Positions 1 through 8,801 of a DNA stretch of 64,000 bases are shown here, piece by piece; the stretch's first letter is position 1; each line of letters opens with the position of its first letter. The stretch is taken from the NCBI RefSeq assembly GCF_004340465.1, contig NZ_SLVV01000001.1, forward strand, positions 186,001 through 250,000. Reading direction: 5' to 3'. The DNA is from Mesobacillus foraminis (GTDB taxonomy: Bacteria > Bacillota > Bacilli > Bacillales > Cytobacillaceae). The position numbers were made by a program, and so were the translations under genes. The notes beneath the pieces are model-generated. The model was not told where the DNA came from. It made no database searches and saw nothing but the letters and a program-made list of their open reading frames with translations.

Positions 1-1
1 G

Positions 2-619
2 AGCCGGACTGGCATGTCATGTGACGGAAATCTCTGGTTTGAAAATCCGGTTTCCTCTCCCTACCTGGCATCCATTGCGGTAAAGTCTGCAGAACTTCAA
101 GGCAGGAGAAAGGGCATTCAGTTTCTTCGCAAGCTTCAGGAAGTCCTGTTTTTGGAAAAGCAGAATGTCTCAAACTTTGACGTCTTAAAATCCTGCGCAA
201 GGAGCATTGGGCTGGACATTGAAGAGTTTATAACGGATATACACTCGGAAACAGCTGCAAAAGCATTTCAATGTGATTTAAAAATCACTGCGGAAATGGA
301 CGTCCAGGAAATTCCCACACTTGTTTTTTTTAATTCAAACGTGGAGGATGAAGGCATTAAAATCACTGGCTATTACCCTTATGAAGTATACGTCCAGATT
401 CTTGAGGAAATGCTTGCAGTGAAGCCGGAAGCCTGCACCCCGCCCCCTCTGGAAGCTTTTTTAAAGCATTATAAGACGGTTGCCTCCAAGGAGGTTGCAG
501 TGGTTTACAATATGACCATTCAGCAAGCTGAAAAGGAATTAAAAAAGCTTTTATTAAAACAAAAAGTTGAACTTCTCCCTGCTAAATACGGAATGTTTTG
601 GAGATATAATGAAGTATAG
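2..619 (+). CDS. spxH: SpxH/YjbH adaptor protein, 5'-truncated by window edge
   Basis: The reading frame is open from base 2, so the N-terminus lies outside the window; about 205 C-terminal residues are present. The sequence matches the DsbA-like YjbH/SpxH family, which delivers Spx to the ClpXP protease for degradation. The C-terminal half of the thioredoxin-like fold is visible, including the cis-Pro-type segment EIPTLVFF near base 310. The N-terminal Cys motif cannot be checked. Spx itself is encoded 5 kb away (5496-5891) and the neighbour pepF matches the B. subtilis yjbG-yjbH order. A strong terminator follows at 628-662. Confidence 0.85.
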   Translation, partial: SRTGMSCDGNLWFENPVSSPYLASIAVKSAELQGRRKGIQFLRKLQEVLFLEKQNVSNFDVLKSCARSIGLDIEEFITDIHSETAAKAFQCDLKITAEMDVQEIPTLVFFNSNVEDEGIKITGYYPYEVYVQILEEMLAVKPEACTPPPLEAFLKHYKTVASKEVAVVYNMTIQQAEKELKKLLLKQKVELLPAKYGMFWRYNEV

Positions 620-627
620 GACGATAA

Positions 628-662
628 GTAAAAAACCTGCAGCTGCGGCTGCAGGTTTTTTA
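628..662 (+). terminator. Rho-independent terminator after spxH
   Basis: A near-perfect hairpin (AACCTGCAGC / GCTGCAGGTT) is flanked by A and T runs, so it could act in both directions. It begins 8 bases after the spxH stop codon. Confidence 0.85.
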
Positions 663-823
663 CTTATATAATAACGAACAAAGGGGATGGGAGAAATTTT
701 TCACGGTCAAACAAAGGGGTATGTGTTTGTTTGTGATTAACTTCACGTATAAAATATATCATGTTCAAGATTCATCTACAATACGCTTGTGTGTTATTTC
801 ACAATATTGTCATATTCTAATCA

Positions 824-852
824 TTGTTTCAGAGAAACGTCATAGATATAAT
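824..852 (+). promoter_or_regulatory. Candidate SigA promoter for the small gene at 926
   Basis: TTGTTT (824-829) and TATAAT (847-852) are 17 bp apart, about 75 bp upstream of the start codon at 926. The rest of the 620-925 gap is AT-rich and shows no gene or repeat. Confidence 0.45.
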
Positions 853-925
853 AATAAGCTTGTTCGGAAATACCTCTGAAAGGGTTTCTCAGCATTATAG
901 TCTAGTGTAATTGGAGAGTGAGTCA

Positions 926-1102
926 ATGAAGAAAAATTTCACGATGGGCATAATGGTCATATCGATCATTTTATCTTTTGGGCTTCATATATTTGGCCTG
1001 ATGCAGATCATTCCCATCATCATAACCGGTCCGGTCCTCTTCCTCACATTATTTGTATTTGCCGTATACCTAAATGAGCGGCACAAATTTAAGGGTTTTT
1101 AG
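926..1102 (+). CDS. Small two-helix membrane protein, unknown function
   Basis: A 58-residue protein starting MKKNFTMG. It has two hydrophobic stretches, roughly residues 7-27 and 29-48, and a short basic C-terminal tail (NERHKFKGF). The ATG at 926 was chosen because GGAGAGTGAG precedes it at normal spacing; an upstream in-frame ATG at 911 lacks a site. It is followed by a strong terminator and is convergent with pepF. I do not recognise a named family. Length and topology fit the many small integral membrane proteins of Bacillus. Confidence 0.65.
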   Translation: MKKNFTMGIMVISIILSFGLHIFGLMQIIPIIITGPVLFLTLFVFAVYLNERHKFKGF

Positions 1103-1109
1103 AAATAAA

Positions 1110-1147
1110 TACGGGATAGGGATTGAGCCCCTATCCCGTACTTTTTT
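1110..1147 (+). terminator. Terminator between small gene and pepF (convergent)
   Basis: A perfect 12-bp stem (TACGGGATAGGG / CCCTATCCCGTA) with a 7-base loop is followed by CTTTTTT. It ends at the pepF stop codon on the other strand. Confidence 0.85.
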
Positions 1148-2963
1148 ATGAGAGAAGTGATTCCATTTCGTTGAGCTTCTCTTCAAACACCTTGCAGGCA
1201 TCTTCAATTGGCTTGGGACTTGTCATATCCACTCCAGCTTTCTTCAGCACTTCAATAGGGTAGTCGGAACTTCCGGCTTTCAGGTAGTCTATATACCGTT
1301 TGACAGCCGGCTCCCCTTCTTCAAGAATTTGTTTGCTTAGCGCTGTAGCCGCACTGAAGCCCGTAGCATACTGATACACATAGTAATTATAATAGAAATG
1401 AGGAATCCTCGACCATTCAAGGCCGATTTCCTTATCTATTTCAATATCTTCCTGGCCAAAGTACTTTTTATTTAGGTCGTAATAAGCCTCTGTCAGAGAA
1501 TCCGCCGTCAATGCTTCATTATTCTGGGCCTTTTGATGAATCAGGTGCTCATATTCCGCAAACATCGTTTGCCGGAAGACAGTTCCGCGGAAGCCTTCAA
1601 GATAATGATTTAATAAATATAGACGATTTTGTTCGTCGTCAATGGATTTTAGCAGATAATCATTCAGAAGTGCCTCGTTACAGGTCGAAGCCACTTCCGC
1701 TACAAAAATGGAGTAGCTTCCATACGCATAAGGCTGCGTGTTTCTGGTGTAGTAGCTGTGAAGGGAATGCCCCAGTTCATGTGCAAGGGTAAATAAGTTA
1801 TTAACATTGTCCTGCCAGTTCATCAGAATATATGGATTCGTTCCATAGGAACCTGAAGAATAGGCCCCGCTGCGCTTCCCTTTGTTCTCCTGGACATCAA
1901 TCCAGCGGTTCTCAAAACCTTCCTTCAATAAGCCTGCATATTCTTCGCCCATTGGAGCCAGCCCTTTTAAAATAATATCTTTGGCTTCTGGATAGGTTAT
2001 TTCCATTTTCACATTTTTCACCAATGGTGTGTAAAGATCATACATATGAAGTTTATCCACCCCAAGAACTTTGCGGCGAAGCTTTACATATCGGTGGAGC
2101 AAGTGCAGATTATTATTAATGGTGCTGACCAGATTCTCATAGACACTTTCTGGTATATTATTAGCTGATAATGCTGCGTGTCTCGCGGAATCGTATTTGC
2201 GCACTCTTGCATTGAAATTATCTTTCTTGATATTTCCGCTCAGCGTGCTTGCAAAGGTGTTCCGGAACTTTCCGTAAGTCTCATATACTCCTTTAAATGC
2301 ATCCTCCCGCACTCTTCGATCTTCACTTTCAAGAAAGCGAATATAGCGGCCGTGGGTAATTTCTACTTCTTCCCCATTCTCATCCTTAATTGCCGGAAAT
2401 TCCAGATCGGCGTTATTCAGCATCCCAAAGGTCGTTGATGGGGAATTCATCACTTCAGATGCTTCTGCTAATAAAGCTTCCTGCTCTGCTGTCAATACAT
2501 GGGGCCGCTGCAGGTTAATTTCTTTGAGTGCATGTTCATATAGCTTTAATTCTTCCTTTTCTTCCAGGAAGGATTTGATTTTCTCCTCATCAATCGATAG
2601 TATCTCTGGAACGATATACGCGAGCGAGCTGCCTGCCTGCGAATATAAATTTTTGATTCGGTCATCAAGCCCCTGATAAAAAGAGTTGGCAGTGTCCTGG
2701 TCATACCTCATATGGGCATATGTATACAGCTTGCCAAGCCGCTCCAGAAGTTTATCCTGATATTGCAAAACGCTGTACAGCTGTTCGGAACTTTGCCCTA
2801 ATTTCCCTTGGTATTCCTGAACTGCCGGCAAAAGCTCTTTTACCTGCTGGAATTCGTTTTCCCATTCCTCATCACTGGCAAATATGTCTTCCAGCTTCCA
2901 CGTATATTCAACTGGCACTTCGCTTCTGGCTGGAAGCTTCTTAACCTTTGTTTCGTTGGTCAT
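1146..2963 (-). CDS. pepF: Oligoendopeptidase F (M3 metallopeptidase)
   Basis: A zinc metallopeptidase of 605 residues in the PepF/YjbG family, which cleaves short peptides in the cytoplasm. The M3 zinc site HELGH is near residue 395, followed by the conserved region with the third zinc-ligand Glu (FVAEVASTCNE). The N-terminal ~200 residues are the helical PepF domain. The start at 2963 (MTNET) is set by GGAGG six bases upstream; the ATG two codons earlier abuts that site. It lies between coiA and spxH as in B. subtilis. A gap of 173 bases to coiA allows co-transcription. Confidence 0.95.
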   Translation of the reverse strand: MTNETKVKKLPARSEVPVEYTWKLEDIFASDEEWENEFQQVKELLPAVQEYQGKLGQSSEQLYSVLQYQDKLLERLGKLYTYAHMRYDQDTANSFYQGLDDRIKNLYSQAGSSLAYIVPEILSIDEEKIKSFLEEKEELKLYEHALKEINLQRPHVLTAEQEALLAEASEVMNSPSTTFGMLNNADLEFPAIKDENGEEVEITHGRYIRFLESEDRRVREDAFKGVYETYGKFRNTFASTLSGNIKKDNFNARVRKYDSARHAALSANNIPESVYENLVSTINNNLHLLHRYVKLRRKVLGVDKLHMYDLYTPLVKNVKMEITYPEAKDIILKGLAPMGEEYAGLLKEGFENRWIDVQENKGKRSGAYSSGSYGTNPYILMNWQDNVNNLFTLAHELGHSLHSYYTRNTQPYAYGSYSIFVAEVASTCNEALLNDYLLKSIDDEQNRLYLLNHYLEGFRGTVFRQTMFAEYEHLIHQKAQNNEALTADSLTEAYYDLNKKYFGQEDIEIDKEIGLEWSRIPHFYYNYYVYQYATGFSAATALSKQILEEGEPAVKRYIDYLKAGSSDYPIEVLKKAGVDMTSPKPIEDACKVFEEKLNEMESLLS

Positions 2964-3142
2964 AATCATCCTCCGTTCAGTTTATGGGCTTTCTAAAAAT
3001 TCTATCATGTTTTTGTTTTCTCTCATAGTCAGAAAACTCCTCCAGCATGGAGAACATTATTTAGTGCGACTCTTACATTGATATAAACGAAATCATGTTT
3101 ATTTTACGCTTCCACTCCTTAAATCATTAATAAATTTTCCAA

Positions 3143-4339
3143 TTATAAAAGGTCTATCAAGATTCTTCTGTAGGTATCATAAAAGTTTTTCTCCTTTAGC
3201 ACTTGGTCATCAATGGATGAAGGGACTTCCAGGACACGGAGGATTTTAAAATAATTCAATCCCGCATTTTCAATAAAAGAAACCTTCTCCAGGAGTCTGA
3301 GATAGTCGCTCAAAGCATCGGTGCAGTTTCCTTGTCCAGACTGGGGAAGGTCCCTCGTCATGATCTGCCGCCTTTTTAAACGATTAGTAAATGATTGATA
3401 AATGCCAGAATATGAGAGGGTCTCCCCTGGCACAGCGTGGCGGAACACATCGATATACAAAAAGGTTTGCCATACCAATGCGGGCGTTTCGATATAGGGA
3501 CCTGAGGCCAGGGGCAGTCCTATTTCCGGGGGAAGGGTCAGTAGGTTCAAGCGATTGGTATAAAGCTCATTTAGGAGTTGTTTTTGAAGTGTTCCCGGAT
3601 ACACAAAACAGGTCCTTTTTAACTTATTCAGCTCAAGTATCCATGAAGCCAAGGAATCAATCTTTTTTGGGAGTGGGGTTATTAAATCAGAAAGGAACGT
3701 GCTGTGTCTCACCTTTAATGATAGAGAGGCTAATATTTTCCTTGATGAAACGGGGAGTATATCGTTCAGGATGATGAACTGGCGGGTTTCGGGACAGTAA
3801 ATTGGCAATTGCCATCTGCCTTGCTGCTTCCTAAGGAATAGGTATTGAAAATGATTAAAGGATATAAGTTCAGGGCCCATCCGGTTCAACTGGTTTCCGC
3901 CAAGGATCCAAATAGGAATATATCCGTTTTCTATATATCCAGTTGTCCGCTTTTTAAAAAGCTCCGCTGAAATGGCAGAGCACTGGTATTCGATTGCATA
4001 CCTCTCTTGATTCCATTCGAGTGCAATGTCAGCCCTCTGTCTGCAGCCGGGAATATATTTTTCCAGTTCTGCACTGATTCCTTGTTCCTTTAGCCAGTGA
4101 TAAAGCTGCAATTTCCCTGACATATGATAGGCAGATTCCCGTTCATTCTCGACGGCACAACTTTTCCCCGATTGATGAGAAAAGTGCCAAATTCTTTTAG
4201 TTCCCAGCTTTAAAATAACCTGAGTCCCGCATTCAGGGCAAAGAAAAGTTCCCCTGGACCGCCATTGCAGCAATTCCTGCAAATCCCGGCAGTCCCCGAG
4301 AGAAATTTTCATCCCGTCTTCTCTGTTGGCAACCAGCAA
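3143..4339 (-). CDS. coiA: Competence protein CoiA
   Basis: A 398-residue CoiA-family protein (PF06054), needed for recombination of incoming DNA during transformation. The N-terminus has a zinc-finger-like Cys pair (CPEC, residues 34-37) followed by WHFSH. The central part is the restriction-endonuclease-like core with ADIAL and AIEYQCS, consistent with a nuclease fold. The start is TTG at 4339, with an AAGGAGGAG site seven bases upstream. The neighbours mecA and pepF are as in B. subtilis. The C-terminal third is divergent, as is typical of the family. Confidence 0.92.
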   Translation of the reverse strand: MLVANREDGMKISLGDCRDLQELLQWRSRGTFLCPECGTQVILKLGTKRIWHFSHQSGKSCAVENERESAYHMSGKLQLYHWLKEQGISAELEKYIPGCRQRADIALEWNQERYAIEYQCSAISAELFKKRTTGYIENGYIPIWILGGNQLNRMGPELISFNHFQYLFLRKQQGRWQLPIYCPETRQFIILNDILPVSSRKILASLSLKVRHSTFLSDLITPLPKKIDSLASWILELNKLKRTCFVYPGTLQKQLLNELYTNRLNLLTLPPEIGLPLASGPYIETPALVWQTFLYIDVFRHAVPGETLSYSGIYQSFTNRLKRRQIMTRDLPQSGQGNCTDALSDYLRLLEKVSFIENAGLNYFKILRVLEVPSSIDDQVLKEKNFYDTYRRILIDLL

Positions 4340-4424
4340 ATTAAATCTCCTCCTTCTCCCTGTAAATTTTCGCCGCGTTTTAAACTATTTCCTGTATGAA
4401 GCTAAATAGTTCAATATTTAGACA

Positions 4425-4458
4425 TAAAAAAAGCCGACTTCAATGTATGAAATCGGCT
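4425..4458 (-). terminator. mecA terminator
   Basis: On the minus strand AGCCGATTTCA pairs with TGAAGTCGGCT around a 5-base loop and is followed by at least seven T. It lies immediately after the mecA stop codon. Confidence 0.85.
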
Positions 4459-4463
4459 GATTA

Positions 4464-5135
4464 TTAAGAGAAATGTTTTCGCAAAGTAGAGAAGACATCA
4501 GCTTCAATGATTTTTTTTCCGTATTCATCCAGACGATGGACAGTGAAGCCTGATTCCATCCCATATTCAAGGAGAATGCTGAGCATGTCATCAATCACTT
4601 CTTCATCCTCGAATTCCTCCTCTGGGAATTCCAGATACAAATAGTATTTTCCTTCATAGCTGTATAAGCTGGTATGGATTGTGTCCAAACCCGGTCTTTT
4701 TGATAACGCAATCAAATCCTCGAAATCATTAAAAACAAGGAGGAACTCTAAGTCACCTTCATAAATTGATTCAGCGTCCTGAGAATCTTTTGGCTGGAAG
4801 TGCTGGTCAAGGAGTTCTTCAATACGGTCATCCACAGGGAAGTCCTTTAATTTATCCTCGGGGATTGGAAGTTCGAACTTCTGGCCATCCTTGGACATCT
4901 GCGTTTTGGTAACCAAAATCTCCAGCCCTTTTTCAAGAGCCTGAACCTGGATCCAAAGTGGGCCTTCTACTGTAAATTCCGCTTCATTATGGACTTCATC
5001 CATCATTTCCCAGAACAGTTCTTCACTTCGCTCGCGATTATACCAGATTTCATCCCGGTCAAATCCTCTTTCTTCTATATCAATATACGAAATATAAAAC
5101 TTTACGGTGTTTTCGTTAATGCGTTCAATTTCCAT
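4464..5135 (-). CDS. mecA: Adaptor protein MecA
   Basis: A 223-residue adaptor that targets ComK and other substrates to ClpC-ClpP. The N-terminal substrate-binding domain starts MEIERINENT. An acidic linker near residues 115-125 follows, then the C-terminal ClpC-binding domain (about residues 125-218), rich in acidic residues (EEFEDEEVID). Full length for the family (B. subtilis 218 aa). Flanked by spx and coiA, as in B. subtilis, though no yjbE is present between spx and mecA. It has its own terminator. Confidence 0.95.
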   Translation of the reverse strand: MEIERINENTVKFYISYIDIEERGFDRDEIWYNRERSEELFWEMMDEVHNEAEFTVEGPLWIQVQALEKGLEILVTKTQMSKDGQKFELPIPEDKLKDFPVDDRIEELLDQHFQPKDSQDAESIYEGDLEFLLVFNDFEDLIALSKRPGLDTIHTSLYSYEGKYYLYLEFPEEEFEDEEVIDDMLSILLEYGMESGFTVHRLDEYGKKIIEADVFSTLRKHFS

Positions 5136-5457
5136 TCGTTATCTCTCCCTTCCTGGCAAAGAATTGAAGGGACTAAATACCCCCATCAGATAGTTCACTA
5201 TTTATCTCTTTTACCCCAATCGGCAGTAACGAATCGTCTAACAAATAAGATAGGGAAGTTGTATTAAATATGTTCTTGTACCACTATTCTATGACAAAAT
5301 AATGAATTTTGGAAACAAAAAATATACCCATTTTTAAAAGCAGCGAATACCTAGATCAATCGATATATCTTTGGATTATATGCTTTGTTATGCCCTTTTA
5401 AGAAAAATAGTGATTCTTATTAATTTACCACAATTTATCCTTGAATTCAAATAGAAC

Positions 5458-5491
5458 AAAGCCTCCGGTTCCTGTCTGGTCGGAGGCTTTC
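5458..5491 (-). terminator. spx terminator
   Basis: AAAGCCTCCG pairs with CGGAGGCTTT across a 13-base loop directly after the spx stop codon. The T tract is short (TTTGTTCT on the minus strand). Confidence 0.7.
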
Positions 5492-5495
5492 AAAA

Positions 5496-5891
5496 TTAAT
5501 TTACAAGACGCTGTGCTTCCCTCAATTGGTAGGTGCGTACTTTCCTAGGGAGGAATCGGCGGATCTCATCCTCGTTATATCCAACCTGAAGCCGCTTTTC
5601 ATCAATGATGATTGGACGGCGCAGCAATCCTGGATTATCTTTAATCAGTTCATATAATTCTTGAAGCGGCATCGTTTCCAGGTTCACATCAAGCTTTTGA
5701 AAAGTTTTGGAACGGGTGGAGATAATCTCATCGGTACCATCTTCTGTCATACGTAAAATTTCTTTAATTTCATCAATGGAAAGAGGTTCAGAGAAAATAT
5801 TGCGTTCTTGGTATGGAATCTCATGCTCTTCCAGCCATGATTTTGCTTTCCTGCACGAAGTACAACTTGGTGAAGTGTATAAAGTGACCAT
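5496..5891 (-). CDS. spx: Redox-sensing transcriptional regulator Spx
   Basis: A 131-residue ArsC-like regulator that binds the RNA polymerase alpha C-terminal domain and activates thiol-stress genes. The redox switch CTSC (Cys10, Cys13), Gly52 and the Arg92 region (LLRRP) are all present, matching the functional residues known for B. subtilis Spx. The terminal sequence EAQRLVN is near the residues recognised for ClpXP turnover. The adaptor SpxH is encoded at the left edge of the window. The ATG at 5891 is preceded by AAGGAG. Confidence 0.97.
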   Translation of the reverse strand: MVTLYTSPSCTSCRKAKSWLEEHEIPYQERNIFSEPLSIDEIKEILRMTEDGTDEIISTRSKTFQKLDVNLETMPLQELYELIKDNPGLLRRPIIIDEKRLQVGYNEDEIRRFLPRKVRTYQLREAQRLVN

Positions 5892-5916
5892 CGGCTAATT
5901 CACACTCCTTAATAAA

Positions 5917-5930
5917 ATATACATGTATAT
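5917..5930. promoter_or_regulatory. 14-bp palindrome upstream of spx
   Basis: ATATACATGTATAT is a perfect palindrome centred about 33 bases upstream of the spx start. It could be an operator or a by-product of an AT-rich promoter. Most of the remaining 5931-6283 stretch is AT-rich without a supportable gene. Confidence 0.3.
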
Positions 5931-6283
5931 AAAATTTCGTATTGTCATTCAAGCACCATTCTTATATTAAAATTACTTTAATCTTGTAATTTCTACAGTT
6001 AATTATACACCACCAGGCGGACAAAGGGTATCCCTTTTCAAAAAAATAAATGAGATTTATGTATATATCCGTTCACATCATATATGACGGATGAAATGCT
6101 AAAAGGTTTCAAAATTTCATTTAATTTTTTCCTTTTTCTTCCCTCAGAGGCAAAACCCAGCTACCATGTGGCCATTTCAATTCACCCTAGAAATTTAAGT
6201 CTTTGCAAACACAATTACCCTATATATAAGAATATCAAACCAAAACCCGATTTTTTTGTTAAATTCTCAATTAACTGAAACGA

Positions 6284-6322
6284 ATTGAAAAAGGCAATCA
6301 CTCTCAGGAATGATTGCTCAAG
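6284..6322 (-). terminator. yjbC terminator
   Basis: Minus strand GCAATCA pairs with TGATTGC over a 10-base loop and is followed by CTTTTTC. It is immediately downstream of the yjbC stop. Confidence 0.75.
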
Positions 6323-6324
6323 GA

Positions 6325-6894
6325 TTAAAGGTTCTCAAGTAAGTTTTCTCTGTTCCCTCCACGTGTCAGTACTTCCTCAACAGGCTGGTAGGACTCCCCA
6401 TAAAACTTTTTATCTTTATACGTATGAATTTCTTGATAGGTTTGTTTCATGGCTTCATACACCAGCCCCTCAGATTCATTGGAAGGAGACCAATAAAGAA
6501 TTTCCATTTCGTTGATTTCTTTCGTTGCTAACGACCGCCTTCTGTATCCAATGGAGGTGGCATGTTCAAACCCTTCGCACTTATAAAATTTCAGCCGTTT
6601 TTCAGAATCACTATCCTCATAGTTGACTGGTTCTACTTCCAGGATAATAGGCTTCCCTTTCGTTTTTAGCTTTTCAATCAATTTATGCCCCAATCCCTGG
6701 CCTCTGGCATCTTTAGACACAAACAGGTAATCAATAAAGACGAACTTCTCCAGTTCGGTATACATTAATACATGATTAGGTCCTTCATCTTTATGATAAA
6801 TATCCTCACGTTCTTTCAACAGAGTTTCCATATGTTCTTTTGATTTCATTTCTTCAACAGGAAAGTACTGGCTTAATTTTTCATACCAATGCAT
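6325..6894 (-). CDS. yjbC: GNAT-family N-acetyltransferase YjbC
   Basis: A 189-residue GNAT acetyltransferase. The acetyl-CoA-binding motif is seen as DARGQGLGHKLIEKL near residues 62-76, with the preceding strand FIDYLFVS. It occupies the yjbC position upstream of spx, matching B. subtilis, where yjbC and spx can be co-transcribed. Here a terminator and a roughly 430-base gap separate it from spx. Its substrate is unknown. Confidence 0.85.
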   Translation of the reverse strand: MHWYEKLSQYFPVEEMKSKEHMETLLKEREDIYHKDEGPNHVLMYTELEKFVFIDYLFVSKDARGQGLGHKLIEKLKTKGKPIILEVEPVNYEDSDSEKRLKFYKCEGFEHATSIGYRRRSLATKEINEMEILYWSPSNESEGLVYEAMKQTYQEIHTYKDKKFYGESYQPVEEVLTRGGNRENLLENL

Positions 6895-7070
6895 GTAATG
6901 ATCTCCTTCTAAATAGATTTAATTAACAGCCTGTTTTATACCTGCATTTTTGGACCCGCTGTCATTTGTTCCTTTCATTACCGGCCGATTTCTTTTAAAA
7001 TAAAAGAGAATAAGATATCCTTTACTGTCCAGCCTGCTGTTGATTGCGGACAGGGAGATGGAGGTTTGTC

Positions 7071-7256
7071 ATGGGTGGATACATACTTGATTTAACCATT
7101 ATCGCTTTATTAGTTATCGGAATCACTGCTGTAATGGGTGTTGTTACAAACGGGATAGGGGTAAAGCTTTTCGGTGGTAAAAAGAAAAACGTGTTCGTTG
7201 ACAAATCCGGCAGAATACAGACAGGCTGGAAGAGTGTCGGCGGTTCAAAAAAATAA
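7071..7256 (+). CDS. Small membrane protein, unknown function
   Basis: A 61-residue protein with one clear transmembrane segment (about residues 4-27) followed by a short basic cytosolic tail (GGKKKN...GSKK). The ATG at 7071 is chosen because GGAGATGGAGG lies just upstream; a TTG at 7044 is in frame but has no site. Followed by a terminator at 7304-7348. I do not recognise a named family. Confidence 0.55.
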   Translation: MGGYILDLTIIALLVIGITAVMGVVTNGIGVKLFGGKKKNVFVDKSGRIQTGWKSVGGSKK

Positions 7257-7303
7257 ACCGGACTTCGGCATTTATATTACCCTATAGGCACCTATTTAAA
7301 ACA

Positions 7304-7348
7304 AACAGCCTGGAATGAACGATCCTGCATTCCAGGCTGTTCGTTTTT
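7304..7348 (+). terminator. Terminator after the small gene at 7071
   Basis: A perfect 14-bp stem (AACAGCCTGGAATG / CATTCCAGGCTGTT) with a 10-base loop is followed by CGTTTTT. Confidence 0.85.
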
Positions 7349-7393
7349 AACTCAGCTCAAGGGAAACTTCCCCCCACAAGGCAGGCTTTGCTG

Positions 7394-8587
7394 CTAAGGG
7401 GTATAGTCTACATTTTCTGTATAACGATTGCTGGCGTTCCAAAGCAGAAATTCGTTGATTCCCTGGTCGTTCAAAGCTTTGATTTGAGCTTCGACCTCAG
7501 ACTTTCCGTATTGTATATAATTGCCTTCCCCAAGCCACGAGGCGGTAAAGTCCTGTATCCACGGCCTTGAAACTGGCGGAGTACCTAATTCTGAAAGCTT
7601 CTTCTTTTCTAATTTGGCATATTCTTCGACTAAACGGTAAGGCTCTTTATCTGGGGCCTTAATGCCAAAATAGGAAGACCAGTGGCTCGGATAAATCATG
7701 GAGGATATGACATCAACATTTTCCGATATTTTTGAGAAATTTTGACCGATTCCTGGAGCTTCTTTTAAAGTTGCAGAATAGCCAAATATGTCCACAGACA
7801 CCTTGACTCCATAGGGCTTTAGTTTTCCCCTTGCATATTTGACAAAGTCAGTAACAGCGGCAACCCTGTTTTGGACATTATCCTGATTGCCTTCGTAATG
7901 ACCCCTCGAGTACTTTAGTTCGCTATCCCTTTTTTCAAACCCTTCCGGAAAACGGACATAGTCAAACTGGATCTCCTGGAACCCCATTTTTGCAGCCTCA
8001 ATAGCAATTCCGATATTATAATCCCATACTTGTTTCACGAATGGATTGACAAATGATTCTCCCCTTCCATTTGCCCATACTTTTTCACCATCCATAAAGG
8101 ACCATTCCGGTTTATTCTTGGCAAGAACCGAATCTTTGAATACCACTACTCTTGCTATAGGATAGATTTGTTTCTTTTCCAATTCTTTCAACAAATTTTT
8201 CGGATCCTGAATATACGGCTTTCCAATTTCGTGATAAGGAGATTGTTTATCAGGTATGTACGTAAGATTTCCATGATCATCCTTCACATCAATTACCATG
8301 GCATTCAAATCGGTATTCGTAACGGTTTCTACCAGGCTATTAAACTTTTCCCCTCCTGCAGAGTGGCCTGTTACATATAATCCTCGGACAGCATCAGGGT
8401 ATTCAAAGGTAAATCCTGAATCAAACTTAAACCTTGAAGAGTCCTCAGGCACATTTTTCCCCTGGGAGGAATGTTCCCGATGCGGCTGCGAACTTACCTC
8501 AAATATTTCTTTTCCCTGCACGATCGTAAAACCAGAAAAAATGAGAGCAGCCAGGATAGCCACAACCAATAATTTTTGCGTTTTCAA
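7394..8587 (-). CDS. Putative exported glycoside hydrolase (DUF4015)
   Basis: A 397-residue protein with an N-terminal signal or anchor segment (residues 4-24, LLVVAILAALIFSGF) and a low-complexity linker to about residue 55. The rest matches the DUF4015 putative glycosidase family, a TIM-barrel related to alpha-amylase-like folds. Family hallmarks are RGLYVTG, NAMVIDVKDDHG, IQFDYVRFP (likely active-site Asp) and SSMIYPSHW. It acts outside the membrane on an unknown carbohydrate. It is not part of the usual yjb gene order. Function beyond the fold is inferred. Confidence 0.8.
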   Translation of the reverse strand: MKTQKLLVVAILAALIFSGFTIVQGKEIFEVSSQPHREHSSQGKNVPEDSSRFKFDSGFTFEYPDAVRGLYVTGHSAGGEKFNSLVETVTNTDLNAMVIDVKDDHGNLTYIPDKQSPYHEIGKPYIQDPKNLLKELEKKQIYPIARVVVFKDSVLAKNKPEWSFMDGEKVWANGRGESFVNPFVKQVWDYNIGIAIEAAKMGFQEIQFDYVRFPEGFEKRDSELKYSRGHYEGNQDNVQNRVAAVTDFVKYARGKLKPYGVKVSVDIFGYSATLKEAPGIGQNFSKISENVDVISSMIYPSHWSSYFGIKAPDKEPYRLVEEYAKLEKKKLSELGTPPVSRPWIQDFTASWLGEGNYIQYGKSEVEAQIKALNDQGINEFLLWNASNRYTENVDYTP

Positions 8588-8696
8588 ATTTTCTCCCCCT
8601 TCCCCAATCTTTCTAATAGACTTCTTTCCCCAATTTTAAACCTATTAAAGTTAATAATTTGCTTTTAGCAGAATATATGGAAGAATTGAAAGCGAG

Positions 8697-8746
8697 GTTG
8701 CCTCCGATTCGGAGTCTGTGCCGTGTCTCAGTCCCAGTGGGCCGAT
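8697..8746. other. 16S rRNA-like fragment (about 50 bp)
   Basis: On the plus strand this reads as the complement of the conserved 16S region around E. coli positions 310-355. GCCGTGTCTCAGTCCCAGTG (8720-8739) matches the conserved rRNA complement exactly over 20 bases. TTGCCTCC and GGAGTCTG to the left and GGCCGAT to the right also fit with a few substitutions or indels. It is far too short to be a gene. It lies between the glycosidase start and the oppF terminator. Confidence 0.75.
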
Positions 8747-8766
8747 GACAGATGTTCCCCACTATC

Positions 8767-8800
8767 AAAAAAAAAACGATCTCATTCTTGAGATCGTTTT
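8767..8800 (-). terminator. opp operon terminator
   Basis: CGATCTCA pairs with TGAGATCG over a 4-base loop. Runs of A on one side and T on the other make it bidirectional. It sits just after the oppF stop. Confidence 0.9.
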
Positions 8801-8801
8801 T

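Noticed and set aside
8697-8746. A functional rRNA gene
   Set aside because: Only about 50 bp of 16S similarity is present, with indels; it can only be a fragment.
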